Positions 8,201-14,190 are shown, numbered from the stretch's first letter. The stretch is DNA of 30,380 nt from a virus (IMGVR_UViG_3300001848_000290:1-30380); one strand, 5' to 3'. The notes: generated by a model not told the origin, from the letters alone. Program-made: numbers and translations.

Positions 8201-10046
8201 TACCAGTGATTGAACCAACTGCAGTAAATCTTACAGTTGAACCAGGACGAATTGGAAGGTCACCATTCGCTAAGTTTGTGAGAGCGGAAACAGTTAATGT
8301 CGAACCAGAAACACTACTAATTGTTGGTGTTACGGTTGATTCAAAAAGTTTGTTTCTAATCAGAGTGTTTGTTGAGGAAGCAGTATTAGATAGTGTAACT
8401 GTTCTTGTTGACAACGAAGCAGGAACAAAAGTTGCAGCACTTCCAGTAGGACCTTTGAGAATAAAGAAGTTATCAGTTTCTCTGTATGGGTTAGCAGAAT
8501 AGTACGATGGAGTTGACATTACATAGAAGACACCATCAACCAAACCATTAGTTGTTCCAGGAGCACCACCAGTACCATCAATGGTGAATTGCATTTCTGG
8601 GTAAATACCTAATGATTTGTTGGTAGTACCAGTAGCAAGAGTAACTTTTATTTCTGATTGTCCATTAACAATATCAACTTTGGTGATACTTGAAGCAATA
8701 TCAGTTCCTCTTTTATTGAATAAACTGAAAGTTAAGGTGCCAGTACCAGCAACCGTGAATTGTACTAAAACATCACCATTGTAAGCATTTTTAGGGTTGG
8801 TTGCCAATCTGATTGTATCTTGGTCTAAAACCACAGCATAGAAAACTGCGCTGTTTGCGGTGCTGTTACCATTATTCCAAGTTGGAAGATTACCAGCAGC
8901 AACGCTGAATTCACCAGTTGATACAGCTGCAATTGTTGGATGTGAACCTGTTGAACCTAGATATGTAATAGGGTCTCCAGTATTTAAACCATGGTTTGGA
9001 ATTGTAATTGAATATGGGTTTGCACCAGTACCAGTGATATCAATTGCACCTGGAGCAGTGATAGTTCTTAATGATGTTCCATTATGGACTGGTTCGTAAG
9101 GATTGAAGTAACCAGTATCTAGTGGGTACGAAACTCTATCATCTACGTTACCAGCAGAAATAATTGAAGAAGCAGCAAATCCTAGTCTCTTGTTTGATAA
9201 CGTATTTGTTAGATAGAAAGGAGAACCCTGTTTGAATCCATGCTTGTATGGAGTTGAAACAGTTAAAGTCGATGGAGAAGCAGCATCAGTAATAACTGGA
9301 CCTTCATCTACTGTTGTTGAGTTATCGAAAGGAATAGCACACTGAACGTAGAAACGACCAGAAGTTACGGTAGTATAAGAAGTTACAATACTTTGTGGAA
9401 CAGTTGTAGTTCCTGGTTGTACAAAACCACAATCATAAGTAAATGTATTATCAGTTGTTTTGCGAACAATAAAAGTACCTTCTGCAGTTAGGTTGTTTAA
9501 ACCACGAACATCAATAGGAGTACCTGAAGTTAGACCATGCGAAGAAGTACAAAGAACAGTGATTGTGCTTGTTCCGTTTGTTTGAACATCAGAGATGTTT
9601 GAAAGTGGGGTATCACCAAGGTTTGAATAGAAACCAGGAACGTTGTTGGATCTTTGTAGTGATTCCCACTTAATTGCCTGTAGACCATATTCAAAGTCAG
9701 TTTGAATAAGGGTGTTTGGTTCAGAAACACGTAGTTTGTGAACAGGGTCTAGGAGTGATTCTTGTGGTTTGAACACAACCCCTTCCATATCTTCAGTGAA
9801 GATTTGAAGAGTATCGGTATTGCTCATACCAGTAGTATCATACTGCAACGTAAAAGTTGTAGTATCAGCAGTGCTACTATAAGAAGTTGCTGTAACTTTT
9901 GCAGTAGAATCTGTTGGGTTGAAGATAGTCGCCCCAGCAGTTAGGTTATTGATAAGTAGTAGTTTTTTTGTAGAGACGTTACCGTTTATAGTTACCTGTC
10001 TGGCAGCTTTATTAAACGTATAGTCATTGATTAATTTTCTAGCCAT
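2205..10046 (-). CDS. Giant repeat-rich virion structural / fibre protein (2613 aa)
   Basis: No enzymatic domain is recognisable. The N-terminus (MARKLINDYTFNKAARQVTI, then DMEGVVFKPQESLLDPVHKL near residue 90) is of a kind I know from large cyanophage virion proteins. The body is a chain of beta modules marked by His-Gly-Leu/Phe-x-x-Gly or variants at about residues 170, 269, 352, 710, 1220, 1372, 1579, 1774, 1932 and 2135, often followed by a YY(V/I) strand and a D-x-N-T-F-x-L-A strand. A CBM5/12-like module sits at about 1674-1727. Near the C-terminus come FDDQNGLFFEYDGQNLYAV (about 2224), a VDSDT module (about 2293) and IDFSWYGAGKARFGF (about 2350). The composition is rich in Ser, Thr, Gly and Asn, with no signal peptide or membrane helix. 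GGAG lies 12 bases before the ATG. It ends its transcript and precedes gp13, where T4 carries fibritin (wac). It is probably a fibre or whisker-like component, but the exact role is unknown. Confidence 0.85.
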   Translation of the reverse strand: MARKLINDYTFNKAARQVTINGNVSTKKLLLINNLTAGATIFNPTDSTAKVTATSYSSTADTTTFTLQYDTTGMSNTDTLQIFTEDMEGVVFKPQESLLDPVHKLRVSEPNTLIQTDFEYGLQAIKWESLQRSNNVPGFYSNLGDTPLSNISDVQTNGTSTITVLCTSSHGLTSGTPIDVRGLNNLTAEGTFIVRKTTDNTFTYDCGFVQPGTTTVPQSIVTSYTTVTSGRFYVQCAIPFDNSTTVDEGPVITDAASPSTLTVSTPYKHGFKQGSPFYLTNTLSNKRLGFAASSIISAGNVDDRVSYPLDTGYFNPYEPVHNGTSLRTITAPGAIDITGTGANPYSITIPNHGLNTGDPITYLGSTGSHPTIAAVSTGEFSVAAGNLPTWNNGNSTANSAVFYAVVLDQDTIRLATNPKNAYNGDVLVQFTVAGTGTLTFSLFNKRGTDIASSITKVDIVNGQSEIKVTLATGTTNKSLGIYPEMQFTIDGTGGAPGTTNGLVDGVFYVMSTPSYYSANPYRETDNFFILKGPTGSAATFVPASLSTRTVTLSNTASSTNTLIRNKLFESTVTPTISSVSGSTLTVSALTNLANGDLPIRPGSTVRFTAVGSITGITAGTTYWVSAVTSTSITLSSTNPAIATTALTLGGTPGVAAAKVFTQGIRCQVHDATASWLNHMRASIHDFASITAKMFTRECIKSGTDTIFIKNHGLVSGVPVMYVGAGNTWTGGSPPTEAAANAGIYYISPQDNDRVQIYSSITTGGSGPYGSSPTTLVNFTTANTWAGGVYALHPGFDISNFTQAAGGSGQGRDRVIGTFSNWPSYLTESAQICLKLGTGSSFAGNGLTDTPNTYASFQKYYARTVINSGPISSAAEFSVSLADTTSPINFTATATVGAGRFFGMRIKENTYSNSFYLPFHGGVAGQRTSYSISGSFTGGTTDTQSTYPGTTGFPGPLFDYITDSTGVSWPRVYMTMTQATAAITGLTSGSKYYMVPITDNIFKVQAYVSSTLPTGQPTIQFSQSNTAAQATTSVAGPLGTTQIKFANSAVSNQNGNRIIVPVESQVLVEGDVVRYETAGNPEIGSAYAGAPGLVNGNEFFAKNVNNNVILSTSLYTVGAVDATATTITLNTSVGTNISQGNTLYTGKYLNEKLLVTNVSGSTITVTRGYSSTVPSVIPDGTPIYKIHGSFQLVVRETATPRTFSVTSGNTSQGNDTWTSTGHNLRVGETVYIVGFSTSGAITDTITATSVNTTAPLRAYYAIYVDANTFQLASSKAAAYAGFPLDITAAGSGGSWTFTQYYDAIPLSSGASGTHYLTDLSSTGNIDGIFNASGTPSSTKLTFNPGYQINYRDTTFDPARNIDLKTGTIYYQAHGFQTGMRVNYSKNNLLYEIGRAATAHPRAGYTALNDIQLTGISTTGTQVTYTYSTVSSGSPFDIVPNQSINVYGVTVGGSTNNGYNGTFTVVSSTNTSVTVNNTTTGGSPVITNGFVANSLYVIRKNLDQFQLAYTKADALAGNAIQNFSTTGTTGAGHTFRTYDVTGEILGNGVATVVARDQVINGSSTSATNGISAASCRINYTSHGFSTGDRIIYQVWGNGVAINGLISGKQYFINNTQNLTTSRGGAGSGQQANQFSLHNSWVGAYTNTDLVTIFGVGQSTLHQFKVTNPTMVGTIYKGDWNSADNYVYGDVVQFRNAYYMAVSGNTANYNNNAQPTADSSGYFNLNWMLLPPLPSYSTKFLTQYRGNDTVTLSGKNWVTTPFFAGSAANTTTGVFNVSSHGLATGDAVFYRTDAHGGNHQGSNGSFNEYVSNTPQPAHTNMIANQIYYINVIDSSNFTIHTSPSGAFIGGSSGTGADQVIPGNQPSGSYYRFEKLEPWTWNMNVIAVNTDSQMIVSDPYPSVQIIFNPQSTVYSVSGLATPVVNIDRNELYLPNHGLQTGVKVYYSAGYGIGNVIGGLGEGSTYYVIKVNDNAIRLASTVANAFRLNSDVTLTSTGAGFNHYLVAASYCGSSYVRYQSSGTLATDTGFFTSNNYLYSAQNSSNIAAGVIQALPFIYQTQMFVRPSCLNIHRPFDGGIQIQSGPYPQVSIVRQTRKYFRYQSGKGFQYSTGINFSPALDVAYITHDGTQYATVVTRFPHNLSANNRINFDPPNAGAYNRTDLGIQVSSGSAAPYYTPSNGLYFTVYDVQDAFTFRYATNGIPTDLAPSGYPKLFVYSWTGAYSRCGMFDDQNGLFFEYDGQNLYAVRRKSTDQLSGVVTATNKSNVIVGSQTKFTKQLTAGDKIVIRGMTYKVTSVDSDTNISISPSYRGTTRSNIVMCKTFDIKAPTSSWNIDKCDGTGPTGYILNINKQQMAYIDFSWYGAGKARFGFKATTGQVFYCHEFIHNNKENEAYMRSGNLPARYEVENGDNPTYYPSIYHWGASVIMDGKYEDDKAYLFTVASGSAGSDTISIAGGLAGTVVPVLSLRLAPSVDSSLVGPIGERDLINRMIITLNDCGVVIGNASNKPASVRLILNANLSQSAYFANYGVPSLTQIIKHTGAANDTATGGLTVYEFRAATGSQVTADLSALTEIGNSILGGDFVYPNGPDILTLAIVPTDTAAVTTCTARISWKEAQA
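3630..9540 (-). repeat. HG-L/F-x-TG beta-module repeats within the 2613-residue protein
   Basis: At least ten copies of a module begin with a strand ending in His-Gly-Leu/Phe/Asn-Leu, then x-x-Gly-(D/x)-x-(V/I)-x-Y. Clear examples are NHGLNTGDPITYLG, SHGFSTGDRIIYQ, SHGLATGDAVFYR and NHGLQTGVKVYYS. Many continue with a YYV/YYI strand and a tail such as DANTFQLASSKAAAYAG or DNAIRLASTVANAF. Spacing is irregular, about 80-500 residues, so modules are interrupted or diverged. The codons for the HG motif sit in similar DNA contexts (plus strand, ...AAACCATG...). Confidence 0.75.
4865..5027 (-). other. Single CBM5/12-like module inside the 2613-residue protein
   Basis: The peptide GDWNSADNYVYGDVVQFRN, followed by AYYMAVSGNT and ending in NLNWMLLP, follows the CBM5/12 pattern W-x4-7-Y-x2-G-D-x-V-x-y-x3-Y-...-W. 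It resembles the five tandem units of the neighbouring 293-residue protein more than the surrounding HG-L-x-TG modules. It suggests an exchangeable glycan-binding unit shared between the adjacent genes. Binding is inferred from the pattern only. Confidence 0.6.
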
Positions 10047-10058
10047 TTTTTTTTATTT

Positions 10059-10062
10059 CTCC
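10059..10062 (-). promoter_or_regulatory. Ribosome binding site for the 2613-residue gene
   Basis: CGGAGA on the minus strand, with GGAG at 10062-10059, lies 12 bases before the ATG at 10046 and is followed by an A-rich run. It is the best Shine-Dalgarno match in the 40-base spacer and supports this start. No late-promoter consensus is visible in the spacer. Confidence 0.6.
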
Positions 10063-10086
10063 GTTGTTCTTAAATGAAAGTGAAAA

Positions 10087-10968
10087 TTAAAGTGAAAAAG
10101 TTACAGCGTAAGATAAAGCTGCTGCTTTTAACTGAGAGGTATTGAGACTATTAGTACCACTACCTAAAGCGAATAATGACCAATATGCTGGGCTCACATC
10201 TGGTTGTTTTGCACCTGCAGTCGCATATGCATATTCTTGAATATTTATGTAAGCAGATGAATTATAATAAACGATTTCGCCTAAACGATAATCGGTAACA
10301 GCACTCCAGTTTCCTACCCACTTAATACCAGTTTGGAACTGAGTCCATTTTGTAATATCAGCAGTAGGAATAACTCCAGTATTTGCTACAATACAAACAA
10401 AAAGATACCCACCATATTGAACGACATCACCTTCTTTATAAGAAGAAGAACCACTCCAAGTTCCAGCAGTGTTGAGACCTTTAATTAAAAGTCCCCAAGC
10501 AGTATTACTTGTGTTTGGAGCAACGTTTGTATTAATTGTTTTTGCGGTGTAAGTATAACCAGCGTAGCTTACAATATCTCCTGGTTGATACTCTGTTGAT
10601 GAACTCCAACTATCTTCCCATTTCAATCCTTGTAAATAAATTGTAAATTTGGAAGCATCGAAAGTTGAAGATGATGTGTGTTGTGTGGTACAGTAATACA
10701 CTGTATTTCCATAAGTAACTAAATCGTTCAACTTATAAAAAGTTGATGCTGTCCATGATCCTTTTACTTCGTATCCAGGAACGTGAACGTTCCAGTTTGC
10801 TGTATCGGTGGTATACCAAGCCGATTCCGATGCTGCAGAAGTGTGGTTAGCTATGCAAATATAAGTATTACCACCAAACTTTACGATATCATCAATAACG
10901 TAAGCAGTGGTAGCCGACCAAGCACCCCTCCAGTTAAATTTTAGTCTTCCTAAGTTAAAATCTGCCAT
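10087..10968 (-). CDS. Virion protein with five tandem CBM5/12-like (chitin-binding type) modules
   Basis: This 293-residue protein is almost entirely five tandem units of about 50 residues, at roughly 10-60, 70-116, 117-166, 168-217 and 218-270. Each follows the carbohydrate-binding module family 5/12 pattern: W(S/T)xxxxY, then (G/D)D-x-V-x-(Y/F)-(G/A)-G-x-x-(Y/F), then a Pro/Thr-rich stretch and Trp. Examples are GTWSGSSSYKEGDVVQYGG and DSWSSSTEYQPGDIVSYAG. There is no catalytic domain, signal peptide or membrane helix. The N-terminus MADFNLGRLKFNWRG may be the attachment region. In phage tails such modules usually bind surface polysaccharide, and I infer that role here. AGGA lies 7 bases before the ATG. 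It is 12 bases downstream of the 126-residue gene and 40 bases upstream of the 2613-residue gene. Confidence 0.82.
   Translation of the reverse strand: MADFNLGRLKFNWRGAWSATTAYVIDDIVKFGGNTYICIANHTSAASESAWYTTDTANWNVHVPGYEVKGSWTASTFYKLNDLVTYGNTVYYCTTQHTSSSTFDASKFTIYLQGLKWEDSWSSSTEYQPGDIVSYAGYTYTAKTINTNVAPNTSNTAWGLLIKGLNTAGTWSGSSSYKEGDVVQYGGYLFVCIVANTGVIPTADITKWTQFQTGIKWVGNWSAVTDYRLGEIVYYNSSAYINIQEYAYATAGAKQPDVSPAYWSLFALGSGTNSLNTSQLKAAALSYAVTFSL
10158..10938 (-). repeat. Five tandem ~50-residue CBM5/12-like repeats
   Basis: The repeat start markers in order are GAWSATTAY, GSWTASTFY, DSWSSSTEY, GTWSGSSSY and GNWSAVTDY, each followed about 5-6 residues later by D(I/L)V, DVV or EIV and then an aromatic-Gly pair and Y-x-C or Y-x-A/N. 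Units are diverged at DNA level, so they are old or fast-evolving rather than recently duplicated. Confidence 0.8.
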
Positions 10969-10980
10969 TGTTTTTTCCTA

Positions 10981-11361
10981 TTATTTGGGACCTGTGTAAG
11001 AATAATTTCCGTTTAGTCTTGCGTACATGTTTCCGTTACTGATGAAATATCTCACTTTCCTAGTATCATATCTATACTGTTGATATTTATCATTCGCATA
11101 ATTTAAATCACCGACTCCATTTAAATTTTGTTTTGCTCTTCCAGATGGAATTGCTGCAACATAATCATCAGTTATATTATTAAATTGACCTGCTGCTTGA
11201 GATGTTTTGACATTAATAACATCACTAGTTGCTGAAGCATCTAATAATGTATAAACCAACATACCATCAGCAGTTCTTGATAATGCATGAAATTCTCCAA
11301 TTACTGTTCCAGTTGAAGAACCAGAACCTCCTCCTATTAAGTTGCTTAAGTTGATAGCCAT
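10981..11361 (-). CDS. Small putative virion structural protein (126 aa)
   Basis: A 126-residue protein of unknown function. The N-terminus has a Gly/Ser linker (LIGGGSGSSTG at about 8-18), followed by a beta-rich segment (VIGEFHALSRTADGMLVYTL). The C-terminus has an aromatic-rich block with YDTRKVRYFISNGNMYARLN, close to a pattern I know from small conserved structural proteins of cyanomyoviruses. There is no transmembrane helix. The ATG abuts the TAA of the 730-residue gene (TAAATG), and a strong GGAGG lies 9 bases upstream inside the last codons of that gene, so the start is well supported and translation is probably coupled. Its place in a run of adhesin-like genes suggests a tail-fibre accessory or tip protein; that is inference. 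Confidence 0.72.
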   Translation of the reverse strand: MAINLSNLIGGGSGSSTGTVIGEFHALSRTADGMLVYTLLDASATSDVINVKTSQAAGQFNNITDDYVAAIPSGRAKQNLNGVGDLNYANDKYQQYRYDTRKVRYFISNGNMYARLNGNYSYTGPK

Positions 11362-13554
11362 TTAGAATACCCTCCAATAGTTTCCTGTCCAAATTATGCT
11401 TGTTGATACACCTGTGTAATCTAATATTAATGTATTGTCTGTAGAACCCGTATTAACTAAAAAGTTTTTGGGTGATGCACTAAGAGTAACATTATATGTT
11501 GACCATGTATTCGAACCATCTGCAAAAGCAACCACGTCTCCTACACTTGGATTTGGTGGCATGTAACAAGTAAATGCACCATAATTACTGTCAAGTATAT
11601 AATTTTTATTTGATGATAATGTTGTAGAAGGAACAACCCAAGTAGTGTATGTTAAATATGGAGATAAAACAGAATTGTTATTTAATTGACCAAATACAAA
11701 TAAAGTTTCCGTTGATGCTACTAATGCAAATTTTGTTTCAATTGAATTGATAGAAACACCAAGAGATAAAGCTGGAGCAGCAATTAAAGCCCAATCAACA
11801 AAATCAGATGACCGATAAGATGCACCAGAAGAAGTTGTGACCACAAAAGCTTGAGAAACTGAAGAATAATATAAACTATTAATACCTACGTTTGTTATAT
11901 TATATGGATTACTTATAGCTGTTGTCCAAGTAACTGCATCTGTAGAAGTCAAAACATCAACATTACCATTAGATGTATTTGAAACTAAAGCTAAGAATTT
12001 AGAATTTCCGTAAGAAACAAATACTTTTTTCGAACCGCCAATATTATATCTAGAAGTCCACGTTGCACCATCAACCGAGGTTGATATTTCTCCAGAACTT
12101 CCGCCTGCTAGATAAACTCCATTTCCATAAGCAAATGAATTGATAGCAGAACTTATATTACTTACAGTTGAAGTAAAGGTCGTGGAACCTAGTGAATAAG
12201 CAATGTTTCCAAAAGAAGAACCCAACAAATATCTTCCATTAGCAAAAATACTAGCAACAATATCGGCGCCATTTGAAGTAAATGGTCCATTAGTAGTATT
12301 CCACGTAACAGCATCACTTGAGGTGGAAATAACATTGTTGCTTGCACCAGCAACATAGAATGGTGTAGACCAAGAAATGGTATTGAAATTATTTGACGTT
12401 CCTGTTGTAGCAGTAGTCCAAGAACTTAAATTGGTTGATGTTAAAATTTTTCCACCATTTGAAACAATTACGTGCTTGGCATTTCCATAAACATAATCAT
12501 TAACAGTTGTCTGTGGAGATAATCCTGTCGTTACATCGGTATAATTGTTGAATTTTACGGGGATTGAGGAAAGATAATTCCATCCAACCAATGTTCCTGC
12601 CGAAGCATCTGTAATAATTTGGTTCCAGGAAGAGGTATCAGAATTGTATATTTTTGGAACATTTGTGAATGTATTCCAAATAAATTGACCATCAACTGGA
12701 GAAGCAGGGTCTGAAGTTACAGTTAAATTAAGTTTGTCTGGAGTTACTGCAGAAGTAGCAATTTTTGCTGATGTAATATTAGAATCTGCAATTTTTGCTG
12801 TGGTGATTGCACTATTAGCAATATCTACTGTAGCAATAGTGCCATCAACAATTTTTGCTGAAGTGATAGAACTATCAGCAATATCTCCAGTAACAATTGC
12901 ACCATCTGCGATTTTTGCTGAGGTAATTGCACCATCAGCAATATCTCCAGTAACAATTGTACCATCTGCGATTTTTGCTGAGGTAATTGCACCATCAGCA
13001 ATTTTTCCAGTAGTTACTGCTGTATCAGCAATCTTTCCTGTAGTAACATTTAAATCTCTAATCTTAGCAGTAGTAACTGCTTCGGAACCAGGAGTTCCAT
13101 CTAATTTTGAAGTTGTTACTGCGCCATCTGCAACATCAGATGCAATTACTGTTCCAGGAGCAATTTTATCACTTGTAATTGCATTATCTGCAATCTTTGC
13201 AGTAGTAACTGCTTGATCCTTAATAGTTGCTGTAGTTACTGTATCTGTTCCTGGTTTATTGAGAGAAACTCTATCACCGAGGATTCCAAAAAATACAGCG
13301 TTACTTGCAGGAGCAGTGGTAAAAGTAATTATATTACTTTGAATAAAGAAATCAACTTTTGGATTGAGAGTTGATCCGTTTAAAACAGCATTTAATAGTA
13401 ATTCCGAATCTGGATAAACAGGATTTGTTTCGATGGTCAAATAAAACTGGGTTGCAGTTCCATTAAAACCATATCCAGAATCAGATACTCTCTGTAAAGG
13501 AGTATCTAATTTTCTATTATCTGTTCTTGTTGGACTTATGCCTAAGTATGCCAT
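11362..13554 (-). CDS. Tail-fibre-like adhesin with decapeptide repeats, Asp-box propeller and C-terminal tip domain (730 aa)
   Basis: This is a modular fibre protein. Residues 1-100 (MAYLGISPTRTDNRKLDTPL onward) form an N-terminal beta domain of the kind seen at phage fibre bases. Residues about 103-278 are some 16 decapeptide repeats with consensus A-(I/V)-T-(S/T)-(A/G)-K-I-A-D-G, likely a fibrous beta shaft. Residues about 368-595 hold six repeats resembling sialidase/BNR Asp-box blades: ILTSTNLSSW, VISTSSDAVTW, IAYSLGSTTF, EISTSVDGATW, VDVLTSTDAVTW and SYRSSDFVDW. This suggests a beta-propeller, but no sialidase catalytic residues can be assigned. Residues about 645-730 (NYILDSNYGAFTCYMP to the final NYWRVF) match a C-terminal module common in marine phage fibres. 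It lies between the 110- and 126-residue genes in a late cassette. Host receptor binding is inferred. Confidence 0.82.
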   Translation of the reverse strand: MAYLGISPTRTDNRKLDTPLQRVSDSGYGFNGTATQFYLTIETNPVYPDSELLLNAVLNGSTLNPKVDFFIQSNIITFTTAPASNAVFFGILGDRVSLNKPGTDTVTTATIKDQAVTTAKIADNAITSDKIAPGTVIASDVADGAVTTSKLDGTPGSEAVTTAKIRDLNVTTGKIADTAVTTGKIADGAITSAKIADGTIVTGDIADGAITSAKIADGAIVTGDIADSSITSAKIVDGTIATVDIANSAITTAKIADSNITSAKIATSAVTPDKLNLTVTSDPASPVDGQFIWNTFTNVPKIYNSDTSSWNQIITDASAGTLVGWNYLSSIPVKFNNYTDVTTGLSPQTTVNDYVYGNAKHVIVSNGGKILTSTNLSSWTTATTGTSNNFNTISWSTPFYVAGASNNVISTSSDAVTWNTTNGPFTSNGADIVASIFANGRYLLGSSFGNIAYSLGSTTFTSTVSNISSAINSFAYGNGVYLAGGSSGEISTSVDGATWTSRYNIGGSKKVFVSYGNSKFLALVSNTSNGNVDVLTSTDAVTWTTAISNPYNITNVGINSLYYSSVSQAFVVTTSSGASYRSSDFVDWALIAAPALSLGVSINSIETKFALVASTETLFVFGQLNNNSVLSPYLTYTTWVVPSTTLSSNKNYILDSNYGAFTCYMPPNPSVGDVVAFADGSNTWSTYNVTLSASPKNFLVNTGSTDNTLILDYTGVSTSIIWTGNYWRVF
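11371..11375 (-). promoter_or_regulatory. Strong Shine-Dalgarno for the 126-residue gene
   Basis: GGAGG on the minus strand is formed by the Trp-Arg codons (TGG AGG) near the end of the 730-residue gene and lies 9 bases before the ATG at 11361. This decides the start and shows that the downstream gene's ribosome site is embedded in upstream coding sequence. Confidence 0.75.
12719..13245 (-). repeat. Decapeptide shaft repeat of the 730-residue fibre
   Basis: About 16 units follow the pattern A-V/I-T-T/S-A-K-I-A-D-G, for example AITSAKIADG, TIVTGDIADG, NVTTGKIADT and AVTTGKIADG. One interruption (DGTPGSE) occurs after the fourth full unit. In the middle the units alternate SAKIADG with VTGDIADG, giving a 20-residue superperiod. 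Confidence 0.88.
12875..13002 (-). repeat. 60-bp near-identical tandem DNA repeat
   Basis: Within the decapeptide region the sequence at 12875-12942 recurs at 12935-13002 with a 60-base period and a single difference (C at 12900, T at 12960). Sixty bases encode two decapeptides, so duplication keeps the frame. The near-identity implies a recent duplication, unlike the more diverged flanking units. Confidence 0.88.
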
Positions 13555-13563
13555 AACGTTTTA

Positions 13564-13896
13564 CTAACTAGTGATATCTAGGAAATTCATAATTACGTCC
13601 ATACCGCTTGCAGTATTACAATTAACTTGTACTTGATCTCCAGTTTCCAAAACTATTTTTTGTCCAGAAAGAACTTCAAATGATGCTCCTGTTGGGATAG
13701 GAATTGATTTAATCAAATAAACTGTACTTCCGCCTGATTTTACGATTTGAACATTAGCAGTAATTGATGATGTTACAACACATGCTAAATTCAATCCAAT
13801 CATGATTGTTGATGTACTAGCTGGAGTGGTGTAAATACTTGTAAAAGTAGTTCCCACACCAGACGATACTCTTGACTTAAATGAATTAGTTGCCAT
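13564..13896 (-). CDS. Small beta-rich putative virion protein (110 aa)
   Basis: A 110-residue protein with no catalytic motif, signal peptide or membrane helix. Residues alternate as in a beta-sandwich: FTSIYTTPASTSTIMIGLNL, then TANVQIVKSGGSTVYLIKSI, then GASFEVLSGQKIVLETGDQV and a final NFLDITS. This pattern is familiar from small structural proteins of cyanophages and other marine phages placed next to tail-fibre genes, where their job is unknown. A role as a fibre-associated or decoration-like subunit is inferred from context. The gene starts four bases after the 89-residue gene ends, with AGG about 9 bases upstream of the ATG, and ends nine bases before the 730-residue gene. Confidence 0.72.
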   Translation of the reverse strand: MATNSFKSRVSSGVGTTFTSIYTTPASTSTIMIGLNLACVVTSSITANVQIVKSGGSTVYLIKSIPIPTGASFEVLSGQKIVLETGDQVQVNCNTASGMDVIMNFLDITS

Positions 13897-13900
13897 ATGT

Positions 13901-14170
13901 TTAACCTAATGCTACGGCTAATGCCAAAACGTCTTCAATAAAAATAGGTGTTGACCATGATAGAACTCCTGTTCCATCAGTTTGCAACACCTGTCTATTC
14001 ACCCCAGAAGTGGATGGTAGTGTTAAAGTATAGCTAGCAGAAAGAGAAGATGGCGCTCGTAAGGAAACAGAATTAATACCGTTTGACTCTAGTTGCCTTA
14101 GTTGTAACGTATTTTGATTTTGTACGACGATGCCGTTTTTAACGACAAACGCCTTATTAGACGTTGCCAT
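13901..14170 (-). CDS. Small fibre-domain protein, first gene of the late adhesin cassette (89 aa)
   Basis: An 89-residue protein resembling a module found inside many phage tail fibres: SLRAPSSLSASYTLTLPSTS, then RQVLQTDGTGVLSWS. Here it stands alone, with a short N-terminal strand region (KAFVVKNGIVVQNQNTLQLR) and a C-terminal IFIEDVLALAVALG. In larger fibres this block usually precedes a C-terminal tip or intramolecular chaperone, so it may be a free-standing fibre segment or adaptor; that is inference. It is the first gene after a T4-type late promoter (TATAAATA at 14209-14216) and has a strong ribosome site (GGGGAG, 11 bases upstream). It is followed after four bases by the 110-residue gene. 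Confidence 0.75.
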   Translation of the reverse strand: MATSNKAFVVKNGIVVQNQNTLQLRQLESNGINSVSLRAPSSLSASYTLTLPSTSGVNRQVLQTDGTGVLSWSTPIFIEDVLALAVALG

Positions 14171-14190
14171 GAAGGTTCACTCTCCCCTTC
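14171..14190 (-). promoter_or_regulatory. Ribosome binding site in a small hairpin loop before the 89-residue gene
   Basis: GAAGG and CCTTC (14171-14175 and 14186-14190) form a 5-bp inverted repeat directly touching the ATG. The Shine-Dalgarno GGGGAG (14187-14182) lies mostly in the 10-base loop. The stem is short, so it may be chance, but it could affect ribosome access. Confidence 0.4.

Noticed and set aside
8065-8502. Plus-strand 145-residue open frame inside the 2613-residue gene
   Set aside because: It lies wholly antisense to a well-supported gene, and its Val/Ala/Pro-rich sequence is what the complement of Thr/Ser/Gly-rich coding gives. The other plus-strand frames in the window were rejected for the same reason.
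10087-10968. The CBM5/12-like protein as a chitinase
   Set aside because: There is no glycoside hydrolase domain; the protein is only binding-type modules.
12875-13002. 60-bp direct repeats as a CRISPR array
   Set aside because: The units are contiguous, without unique spacers, in frame and encode a fibre shaft.
12734-13216. Plus-strand 160-residue open frame rich in AIFAEVIAPSAISPVT-type repeats
   Set aside because: It is the antisense shadow of the decapeptide repeat of the 730-residue fibre; its periodicity comes from the sense repeat and it has no ribosome site or promoter.
11362-14170. A diversity-generating retroelement acting on the adhesin cassette
   Set aside because: There is no reverse transcriptase, no template/variable repeat pair and no adenine-rich C-terminal variable region in this window.
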